Part shown: positions 6,498 to 12,333 of the stretch, piece after piece | Layout of the letters: the number at the start of each line of letters is the position of its first letter | Position numbering within the stretch: position 1 is the first letter of the stretch | DNA from: a bacterium | GTDB taxonomy: Bacteria > Ratteibacteria > UBA8468 | Length of the DNA stretch: 12,357 bases | Assembly (NCBI GenBank): GCA_030672255.1 | Contig: DAOVGU010000043.1 | Coordinates: 1-12,357, forward strand | Direction of reading: 5' to 3' | The notes under the pieces: generated by a model | Told to the model about the DNA's origin: nothing | The model's database searches: none | Seen by the model: only the letters and a program-made list of their open reading frames with translations | Translations under genes and position numbers: made by a program

Positions 6498-6712
6498 CCA
6501 CAGATTAACACAGATATACACAGATGAGGAAAATTAAAAATTGACCCAAGGTCATTGCGAGCGAGGTCCCTCGCGTGTCATTGCGAGCGAAAGCGACGCA
6601 ATCTCGCTCGGGATAAACTCCGCAATTTCAAAAAATAAAGGATTGCCACGTCGTTTCACTCCTCGCAATGACAGCAATACTGTTATCTGTGTTCATCTGC
6701 GTGTATCTGTGG
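6498..6712. repeat. Nested inverted-repeat composite between infB and nusA (outer arms)
   Basis: The outer arms are CCACAGAT...ACACAGAT at 6498-6525 and its inverted partner at 6685-6712; aligned by eye they match at 23 of 28 positions. Each arm is made of about three 10-bp units of the form CACAGAT plus three variable bases. Between them lies a second, inner inverted pair of GTCATTGCGAG elements. The overall form is that of a non-autonomous miniature element or two successive repeat insertions. No reading frame inside looks like a transposase. The composite occupies the whole infB-nusA gap and extends into the 3' end of nusA. Confidence 0.65.
6550..6673. repeat. GTCATTGCGAG-type palindromic repeats (inner pair plus partial copy)
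   Basis: A left arm beginning TGTCATTGCGAGCG (6576-6605, ending CGCAATCTC) faces a right arm at 6640-6673 whose reverse complement begins TGTCATTGCGAGGAG and ends GGCAATCC. A third partial copy starts at 6550 (GGTCATTGCGAGCGAGG). Each arm can itself fold, for example ATTGCG with CGCAAT. Repeats of the form GTCATTGCGAG...GCAATC are known from many unrelated genomes. Only the copies in this window can be vouched for here. Confidence 0.7.
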
Positions 6713-7853
6713 TTTCACTTATTGCTTCTTTGGCGGCTTTAATGATTTTTTCTGCTTTCTTCTTTCCAATCCCCTCGATCTTTAAAAGAATAGAGATTCC
6801 TGCCTCTGCCAATTCCTTAATGGAAGAAAGGCCCACTCTGCTTAAGGATTCGGCGGTCTTCTTTCCAACTCCTGGTAGCACCACAACTGCCGGTAAGGCC
6901 TCCTCTCTTATCGCCGTGCGACTCTTAACATTGATCTTATAACCGGAAAGTCTGGCCGCTAATTTTACGTTCTGGCCCTTTTTCCCAATGGCTAAAGAGA
7001 GCTGCTCATCGGGAAGAATCACCAAAGCTTCCTTTTTAGCAGGATCTACCCTGATCTCTTCACATTTAGCAGGAGCCAGAGCATTGGTAATGAAAATCTC
7101 AGGGTCTTCATTCCAGCGGATGACATCGACCCTTTCTCCACCTAATTCTTTAAGAACCATTTTGATTCTGGAACCTTTCACACCAATACATGTTCCTACC
7201 GGGTCTATCCTTTCATTCTTAGAGGCCACAGCGATTTTGGTACATTCTCCCGGGTATCTCGCTATTGCTTTTATCTCTATAATCCCATCCTTTATCTCAG
7301 GAATTTCCTCTTTGAATAAAAGTTTGATAAAATCAGGGTGTGTTCGAGAAAGAATTACTGGAGGCTCTTTAGATCTCCTTTTTACCTCCAAGAGATAACC
7401 CCGGATTCTCTCTCTTCTTCGGTAATGCTCTCGGGGTAAAAGATGCTCGTGAGGAAAGATCGCATCTGCCTTTCCAATGGTAACCAGGAGTCCTTTTAGC
7501 TCATATCGCTCAACAATAGCACTCACGAGTTCTCCTTCTCTCTTTTTAAACTCCTGAAATGTTGCCTCCTTTTCCGCTTCCCGCAATTGTTGGATAATAA
7601 CCTGTTTGGCAGATTGAGCGGAAATTCTGTCTAAAGGGAAAGCGGAAATAGACATTCTCCTTCCCTCTTGATCGAAAAAGGCAATCTCACCTGTTCTTGC
7701 ATCAAGATGAAGGCTAACGCCACTTTCCATATTGGTTCTCTTGCGGAAGACAGAGAGAAGTCCCTTTTCAATGGAGCTAATCAGAGTATCCCGGTCAATT
7801 CCTTTCTCCCTTTCTAAATAATCAAGAGCATTTATAAGTTCCTTTGCATTCAT
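6693..7853 (-). CDS. nusA: Transcription termination/antitermination factor NusA
   Basis: From the ATG at 7853 this is a 386-residue RNA-polymerase-binding factor that influences pausing, intrinsic termination and antitermination. Order of domains: RNAP-binding N-terminal domain (1-105, starting MNAKELINALDYLE), S1 (about 106-172), KH1 with IGVKGSR (near 223), KH2 with IGKKGQN (near 289), and a C-terminal pair of helix-hairpin-helix motifs (LPGVGKKTAE near 326 and IEGIGKKKAE near 359). A GTG at 7877 would add eight residues encoded by a palindrome just upstream, so it is rejected. The final residues TTDTRR and the TGA stop are encoded by the CACAGAT repeat, showing that a repeat has replaced or extended the original 3' end. 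rimP, which usually precedes nusA, is not adjacent. A good promoter lies just upstream. Confidence 0.95.
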   Translation of the reverse strand: MNAKELINALDYLEREKGIDRDTLISSIEKGLLSVFRKRTNMESGVSLHLDARTGEIAFFDQEGRRMSISAFPLDRISAQSAKQVIIQQLREAEKEATFQEFKKREGELVSAIVERYELKGLLVTIGKADAIFPHEHLLPREHYRRRERIRGYLLEVKRRSKEPPVILSRTHPDFIKLLFKEEIPEIKDGIIEIKAIARYPGECTKIAVASKNERIDPVGTCIGVKGSRIKMVLKELGGERVDVIRWNEDPEIFITNALAPAKCEEIRVDPAKKEALVILPDEQLSLAIGKKGQNVKLAARLSGYKINVKSRTAIREEALPAVVVLPGVGKKTAESLSRVGLSSIKELAEAGISILLKIEGIGKKKAEKIIKAAKEAISETTDTRR

Positions 7854-7861
7854 GGTAAAGT

Positions 7862-7876
7862 TGACCCAAAGGGTCA
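7862..7876. promoter_or_regulatory. TGACCC-TTT-GGGTCA palindrome in the nusA leader
   Basis: A perfect 6-bp inverted repeat with a three-base spacer lies nine bases before the nusA ATG, inside the predicted short leader. A shortened relative (TGACC-CAA-GGTCA, 6542-6554) lies upstream of infB. It may be an RNA hairpin controlling nusA translation, an operator, or simply the edge of a repeat. The sequence does not decide between these. Confidence 0.4.
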
Positions 7877-7887
7877 CTTCGTGTCAT

Positions 7888-7917
7888 ATTGTAGCTCTAT
7901 TCTTAGCTAATTGTCAA
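7888..7917 (-). promoter_or_regulatory. Predicted sigma70-type promoter of nusA
   Basis: On the minus strand TTGACA (7917-7912) is followed after 18 bases by TACAAT (7893-7888). The -35 box is a perfect consensus and the -10 differs at one position. The predicted start of transcription near 7881 leaves a leader of about 28 bases before the nusA ATG. It would drive nusA, infB and probably the KDO genes. It lies between two blocks of palindromic repeats, one of which would otherwise separate nusA from ftsK. Confidence 0.72.
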
Positions 7918-7921
7918 CCGA

Positions 7922-8062
7922 AGTCATTGCGAAGCCCGTTCAGCCCTGTCATTCCCGAGTAATCGGGAATCCAGTCTTTAGATTCCTGCTAAGTTTACCC
8001 CTGCGATGATTCCTGCTTCCGCAGGAAGGGGCAGGAATGACCCCCGTATTTAATACGGGGTC
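7922..8062. repeat. Cluster of GTCATT-foot hairpins between nusA and ftsK
   Basis: Three hairpins and one partial copy lie in tandem. The partial copy is AGTCATTGCGAAG (7922-7934). Hairpin one is ATTCCCGA-GTAA-TCGGGAAT (7951-7970), preceded by GTC. Hairpin two is TTCCTGC-TTCC-GCAGGAA (8010-8027), with a further GCAGGAATGAC (8031-8041) that restores the GTCATTCC foot on the minus strand. Hairpin three is CCCCGTAT-TTA-ATACGGGG (8042-8060), four bases after the ftsK stop in the transcript. None has a downstream T-run, so none is a canonical terminator, although they may protect or end the ftsK message. Confidence 0.7.
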
Positions 8063-8065
8063 GTG

Positions 8066-10084
8066 TCATTTCTTCAATATCTCCCTTGGTTTGCCTTCCC
8101 GGTATGGACCCACAATACCCTCGGCCTCCATCTCTTCAATGAGTCTGGCGGCACGATTGAATCCAATGCGCAACCTCCTTTGCAGATAGGATATGGAGGC
8201 TAAATGGGATTCTGCGACTATTTTTACCGCCTCTTCAAAGAGAGAATCCTTTTTTTCTCCAATTATTTTTTCCTTTTCCTCCTCTAAAATTTCCGGGAAA
8301 TAGGAGGGCTCTCCCTGGCTCCTCAAGAAATTACAGACCCCCTCAATCTCAGCATCGGAGACAAAACTACCCTGAGCGCGAATTGGCCTATAAGTTGTGG
8401 AGGAAAGAAAAAGCATATCTCCCCTCCCCAATAGTTTTTCGGCTCCATTCATATCTAAAATTGTGCGCGAATCAACCTTGGAGGAGACCTGAAATGAAAT
8501 TCTGGTGGGAAGATTTGCCTTAATCACTCCGGTAATCACATTTACCGATGGCCTCTGGGTTGCTAAGATGAGATGGATGCCCGTCGCTCTCGCTAACTGG
8601 GAAAGACGCATAATACTATTTTCAATTTCATTCCGCGCGATGAGCATCAGGTCGGCTAATTCATCGATGATGACGACAATATAAAAGAGCAAATCATCTT
8701 TTTCTGCCTTCTCATTATACCCGGCAATATTCCTAACTTTTTTTTCCGAGAAAAGATTGTAGCGACGCTGCATTTCGCCTACCAACCACTTTAATGCTCT
8801 TACCGAATTTTCCTTATTGGTGATCACTGGTAAAAGTAAATGAGGGATATTGTTATAAGGAATCAATTCTACCATCTTCGGGTCAATCATTAAAAACCTC
8901 AGCTCTCCGGGACGATTTTGGAAAAGCAGAGAGACAATTACGGAGTTAATACAAACTGTCTTTCCTGAGCCGGTCGCCCCGGCAATAAGAAGATGGGGCA
9001 TCGCCTTTAAATCTGCCAAAAGCGGCTTATCCAAAATATCCTTTCCCAGACATAGGGACAGTTTGGAAGAGAGAGCTTTGAATTCTGGGGAGAGCAAAAT
9101 TTCCTTAAGATAGACCAATGTTGCTTTTCGATTTGGCACTTCTATTCCCACCGTTGATTTTCCCGGGAGAGGAGCAATAATACGCACATTTGGTGCTTTC
9201 AAAGCCATCGCAATATTATCAGATAGTCCCACAATCCGGTGGGGGGTAATCCCAGGAGCCAATTTCAATTCATACATTGTCACTACCGGACCCTGGCTTA
9301 TCTCGGTAACCTTTGCCTCTAAGTTAAAATCGGAGATCGTTTCCTCAATGACTTTAGCATATCTTTCTAAATCGGCCCTTTCCTTTCCTTCTACCTTCAG
9401 TCCCGGCTCTTGCAAAAGAGAAAGGGAGGGTAAATTAAAGCCTCCTTCTTTTTTTTGCCCCCTATCAGAAGTAGCGGGGGGTTTAATTTTATGAAGAGGC
9501 TCTCTTTTTCGCCTTTTCACACCAAGTCCCATAATTTTCTTTCTCCGTCTCCGGAACAAAGAAAGAGAAAAATGGAAACTTTCCTGGAAGACAAATCCAA
9601 GGGAGAGAAGTAATCCAATAGCAACAAGAGAAATCACAAGAACCAGGGAGCCCTGCTTACCAAGTAGCTCTGAGAGGCTTTCCGAAAACCAGAACCCTAA
9701 AATCCCTCCCGAAAGGTATACACCTGTTGTCTTTACTGTCAGTGATAAGAGAGTAGAGATACTTAACATGAGAAGAAGAGCGCCAGAAAGATTAAGTTTG
9801 AGAGAAAATCTCTCCTTCCCCCAGATCTTATGCACACCCATAAGCCCGGTGAGCAAAGGAAGAGAATAACAGCCCATTCCTAAAAGAAAGAGCAATAGTC
9901 CGGAGAGATAGGCACCAGCAAGACCTCCCAGGTTATGGATACTGCTGGAGGCGGGGAATGAAACCTTCGCAAATTCAAAGCAGGGGTCATATTTAGAGTA
10001 GGAGGAAAAAATAAGAACAAGAAAAGCTGTTAGAGCAAAAAGCAGGACACCCTCGATCTGCTTGACCAGAGCCTCTTTCTTCAT
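8066..10084 (-). CDS. ftsK: DNA translocase FtsK/SpoIIIE
   Basis: This 672-residue membrane-anchored ATPase pumps chromosomal DNA through the closing septum and coordinates segregation with division. Four hydrophobic helices occupy the N-terminus (about 11-30, 55-80, 99-117 and 144-166), followed by a basic cytoplasmic linker (about 175-215) that is short compared with E. coli FtsK. The motor follows, with Walker A GATGSGKT (369-376), Walker B VVIIDELADLM with D474 and E475, and the conserved LATQRPSVNVITG stretch (507-519). A winged-helix gamma domain (about 613-665, with SYLQRRLRIGFNRAARLIEEME) is present, so directional reading of KOPS-like sites is expected, though the site sequence cannot be inferred. 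The ATG begins seven bases after the predicted -10 box, implying a leaderless message. Confidence 0.96.
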   Translation of the reverse strand: MKKEALVKQIEGVLLFALTAFLVLIFSSYSKYDPCFEFAKVSFPASSSIHNLGGLAGAYLSGLLLFLLGMGCYSLPLLTGLMGVHKIWGKERFSLKLNLSGALLLMLSISTLLSLTVKTTGVYLSGGILGFWFSESLSELLGKQGSLVLVISLVAIGLLLSLGFVFQESFHFSLSLFRRRRKKIMGLGVKRRKREPLHKIKPPATSDRGQKKEGGFNLPSLSLLQEPGLKVEGKERADLERYAKVIEETISDFNLEAKVTEISQGPVVTMYELKLAPGITPHRIVGLSDNIAMALKAPNVRIIAPLPGKSTVGIEVPNRKATLVYLKEILLSPEFKALSSKLSLCLGKDILDKPLLADLKAMPHLLIAGATGSGKTVCINSVIVSLLFQNRPGELRFLMIDPKMVELIPYNNIPHLLLPVITNKENSVRALKWLVGEMQRRYNLFSEKKVRNIAGYNEKAEKDDLLFYIVVIIDELADLMLIARNEIENSIMRLSQLARATGIHLILATQRPSVNVITGVIKANLPTRISFQVSSKVDSRTILDMNGAEKLLGRGDMLFLSSTTYRPIRAQGSFVSDAEIEGVCNFLRSQGEPSYFPEILEEEKEKIIGEKKDSLFEEAVKIVAESHLASISYLQRRLRIGFNRAARLIEEMEAEGIVGPYREGKPREILKK

Positions 10085-10090
10085 GCGTTC

Positions 10091-10119
10091 ATTTTACCAT
10101 AATCTCACAGAGAAGGCAA
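10091..10119 (-). promoter_or_regulatory. Predicted ftsK promoter (divergent, leaderless)
   Basis: On the minus strand TTGCCT (10119-10114), a 17-base spacer and TAAAAT (10096-10091) form a sigma70-type promoter. The ftsK ATG starts at 10084, which is where transcription would be expected to begin. A leaderless mRNA is therefore predicted. Confidence 0.6.
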
Positions 10120-10121
10120 TA

Positions 10122-10150
10122 TTGTTATCCTCTCCAATCTATGGTAAAAT
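10122..10150 (+). promoter_or_regulatory. Predicted rbfA-argS promoter
   Basis: TTGTTA (10122-10127), a 17-base spacer and TAAAAT (10145-10150) form a sigma70-type promoter. It shares the ten bases ATGGTAAAAT with the opposing ftsK promoter. Transcription would start near 10157, about eight bases before the rbfA ATG, and no Shine-Dalgarno is present. Confidence 0.6.
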
Positions 10151-10164
10151 CTTGGTAGTATATT

Positions 10165-10503
10165 ATGAGTTATCAAAGGGCGGAAAGGATTGAAAAGATC
10201 ATCCAGCAGAATTTAAGCAAGATCATCCAATCTAAATTGGAGGATCCGCGGATTGGTCTTGTCACCATCACGAGAGTGAAGGTGAGCAAGGATTTAAGTT
10301 ACGCCACAATCTTTATTACCGCTGGGAGTGATAGAGCATCAAAAAAAAGCCTAAAGATTCTATTGAGCGCGAGGAGATTTATCCGCAAAAGATTGGCTGA
10401 GGTTCTTCGCCTTAGAAAAGTCCCTGAAATTAGCTTCAAATTGGATGAGAGGATAGAGGATCTTCAGCGAGTTGATGAATTATTCGAAAAAATAAAAAAA
10501 TGA
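10165..10503 (+). CDS. rbfA: Ribosome-binding factor A
   Basis: This 112-residue single KH-fold protein binds immature 30S subunits and assists late 16S rRNA processing at the 5' end. The beginning MSYQRAERIEKIIQQNLSKII, the LEDPRIGLVTITRVKVSKDLSYATIFI block and the closing ISFKLDERIEDLQRVDELFEKI are all characteristic, and the length is normal. In most bacteria rbfA follows infB; here it lies on the opposite strand beyond ftsK, so the nusA-infB-rbfA unit has been broken by rearrangement. The TGA overlaps the argS ATG as ATGA, giving a two-gene rbfA-argS unit. The start is fixed by homology because no ribosome-binding site is visible. Confidence 0.94.
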   Translation: MSYQRAERIEKIIQQNLSKIIQSKLEDPRIGLVTITRVKVSKDLSYATIFITAGSDRASKKSLKILLSARRFIRKRLAEVLRLRKVPEISFKLDERIEDLQRVDELFEKIKK

Positions 10504-12146
10504 AGCAGAAGATAACTCTTTCTTTGGAAAAAGGGATAGAAGGATTGGAAGCCAAAAACCTTTTAAAGTCGCCTATTCCTAAAAAGGTTCCCCTTTCCCT
10601 TTCTGTAGCGTCACAATTTGGAGATCTTACCACAAATATCGCTTTACAACTGAAGAGCGAGAAAAGACCGATGACATTGGCAAATATCTTGGCAGAAAGT
10701 TTAAAAGAAGTAGAACTAATAGAGAAGGTAGAAGTGAGAGAACCGGGTTTTATCAACATTTTTCTAAAAAAAGAATTTCTTTATCAGGTTCTTTCCTGGG
10801 TTCTGGAGAAAGGTGAGAAATTTGGTTCTTCCCAAGCCGGAAAAGGGAAGAAAATTCTGGTTGAATTTGTCAGTGCCAATCCTACCGGTCCTCTTACTAT
10901 TGCTCACGGTCGCCAGGCGGCTTTAGGAGAAGCAATAGCTAAGATCCTTTCCGCAAATGGATATCAGGTTACTAAAGAATATTATCTTAATGATGTTGGA
11001 AGTCAAATTGATCTTTTGGGCGAATCTCTTTTAGCCCGATATAGAGAAATTTTAGGGCTTCCTTTCTCAATCCCGGCTGATGGTTACTTTGGCGACTATC
11101 TTAAAACCATTGCCAGGGAGCTAAAAGACAAATATAAGGACAAACTCTTGGCTAAAGAGAAAGACTTTTTCTCGCACCTTGCGGCAAATAAGATTCTATC
11201 CGAAATCAAGAAGGATCTCTCTGATTTTAAAGTCCATTTTGACTCATGGTTTAGTGAAGAAAAATTGCGCCAGAGCTCTGAGGTCAAAAAGGCTCTCAGC
11301 CAACTTGAAGAAAAAGGATACCTTTACCGAAGGGATGGAGCAGCCTGGTTTAAGTCCACTTCTTTTGGTGATGAAAAGGATCGGGTTCTACAAAAGAGGA
11401 ATGGTGCTTATACCTACCTTGCTCCTGATATCGGCTACCATCAAAACAAGTATGAAAGAGGGTATCATTCCCTCATCAATCTTTTTGGACCAGACCACGA
11501 TGGCTATATTCCAAGATTAAAGGGTGCCCTTATTGCTTTAGGCCATCCCTCCCACTCTCTCTCGATCATCATTGTCCAATTAACTACCCTTTATCAGGGA
11601 AAAAAGAAATTATCGATGTCTACCAGAAAGGGAGAATTTATTACCTTGCGAGAATTAATTAAAGAGGTAGGAGCCGATGTCGCCAGGTACTTCTTTCTTT
11701 CTCGAAAGTCGCAGAGCCATCTTGACTTTGATCTGGAATTGGCCAAGAAAAATTCCTCAGAAAATCCCGCTTACTACATTCAGTATGCTCATTCCAGGAT
11801 CTGCAGCATTATGAAATTCGCCAGGGAGAAAGGAATTTCCTGCGAGGGGAGAATCAAACTTTCTTGCCTTTCCTCCCTTAAAGAAAAGGAGGAATTAAAT
11901 ATCTTGCGTTTCTTATTCCGATTCCCCTATTTGATAGAGACATCTGGAAAAACTCTTCAGGTTCAGCCAATCTTAAGTTTCCTGCAAGAATTGGCCGGAG
12001 ATTTCCACAGTTATTATAACAAATTCAGGATTGTAACAAAAACCGGGGATTTAACCAGAGCGAGGTTGTGGTTGACAAAAGGAGTGGGAATTATTTTAAG
12101 AAATGGGCTGTCCCTCTTAGGAATTTCTGCTCCCGAAAAAATGTAG
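10500..12146 (+). CDS. argS: Arginyl-tRNA synthetase
   Basis: This 548-residue class Ia aminoacyl-tRNA synthetase attaches arginine to tRNA-Arg in the cytoplasm. An N-terminal Add-1 type domain (about 1-90) precedes the Rossmann catalytic core. The HIGH region is VEFVSANPTGPLTIAHGR (121-138), with Thr for the first His and Ala for Gly. YYLNDVGSQI (161-170) is a strong ArgRS marker. The KMSKS loop is MSTRKG (373-378) and lacks the usual second Lys. The DALR anticodon domain follows, with PAYYIQYAHSRI (423-434) and FHSYYNKFRIV near 502. Departures from HIGH and KMSK are known in ArgRS, so the enzyme is probably active. Length is normal and the stop is TAG. The start overlaps rbfA, and no terminator is evident before the next promoter. 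Confidence 0.96.
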   Translation: MKQKITLSLEKGIEGLEAKNLLKSPIPKKVPLSLSVASQFGDLTTNIALQLKSEKRPMTLANILAESLKEVELIEKVEVREPGFINIFLKKEFLYQVLSWVLEKGEKFGSSQAGKGKKILVEFVSANPTGPLTIAHGRQAALGEAIAKILSANGYQVTKEYYLNDVGSQIDLLGESLLARYREILGLPFSIPADGYFGDYLKTIARELKDKYKDKLLAKEKDFFSHLAANKILSEIKKDLSDFKVHFDSWFSEEKLRQSSEVKKALSQLEEKGYLYRRDGAAWFKSTSFGDEKDRVLQKRNGAYTYLAPDIGYHQNKYERGYHSLINLFGPDHDGYIPRLKGALIALGHPSHSLSIIIVQLTTLYQGKKKLSMSTRKGEFITLRELIKEVGADVARYFFLSRKSQSHLDFDLELAKKNSSENPAYYIQYAHSRICSIMKFAREKGISCEGRIKLSCLSSLKEKEELNILRFLFRFPYLIETSGKTLQVQPILSFLQELAGDFHSYYNKFRIVTKTGDLTRARLWLTKGVGIILRNGLSLLGISAPEKM

Positions 12147-12151
12147 AATAA

Positions 12152-12181
12152 TTGACAAAAAGCTTCATTTTGAGGTATAAT
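12152..12181 (+). promoter_or_regulatory. Consensus sigma70 promoter downstream of argS
   Basis: TTGACA (12152-12157) and TATAAT (12176-12181) are perfect consensus boxes separated by 18 bases. It begins six bases after the argS stop and points to the right. It should drive a gene starting at or beyond the right edge through a leader that would contain the GTAG-type hairpins. Confidence 0.75.
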
Positions 12182-12221
12182 TTTTTCAATAAAGTAAACT
12201 ACGTTAAGAGATGACTATGGA

Positions 12222-12297
12222 GTAGCGAGACTTGTCTCGCGCAGAGCAAGCTCTGCTTCCGCAGGGACTGCTACTTCAGCACTGCAAGCAGTGCTAC
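12222..12297. repeat. Cluster of GTAG-foot REP-like hairpins
   Basis: Three hairpins share the CTTG/CAAG loop. They are GCGAGA-CTTG-TCTCGC (12225-12240) with plus-strand GTAG at 12222-12225, GCAGAG-CAAG-CTCTGC (12241-12256), and GCACTG-CAAG-CAGTGC (12279-12294) with minus-strand GTAG at 12297-12294. A further minus-strand GTAG is at 12274-12271, facing the second hairpin across a short GC-rich segment. All stems are perfect six-base pairings, and each has a different sequence. This is the same element type as at 2841-2902. Confidence 0.75.
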
Positions 12298-12307
12298 TCC
12301 GGATAAT

Positions 12308-12333
12308 GTGTCTCCCCACTTGTGGGGAGACAC
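12308..12333. repeat. 11-bp perfect hairpin with CTTG loop
   Basis: GTGTCTCCCCA (12308-12318) and its exact complement (12323-12333) flank CTTG. It is the longest perfect stem in the window. It has the loop of the GTAG family but no GTAG foot. No T-run follows, so it is not a canonical terminator. It would lie in the 5' leader of whatever gene follows. Confidence 0.65.

Noticed and set aside
6541..6692. CRISPR-like array, because of repeated GCGAGCGA and CACAGAT units
   Set aside because: Units are not evenly spaced, are arranged as inverted pairs and have no unique spacers of constant length. The palindromic repeat interpretation fits better.
6541..6942. Plus-strand open frame of 133 codons starting in the repeat region
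   Set aside because: Its first third translates the intergenic repeats and the rest is antisense to the NusA tail. No protein features are visible.
7854..7877. Longer NusA start at GTG 7877
   Set aside because: The eight extra residues are encoded by a palindrome adjoining the repeat block, and the ATG at 7853 matches the usual NusA beginning.
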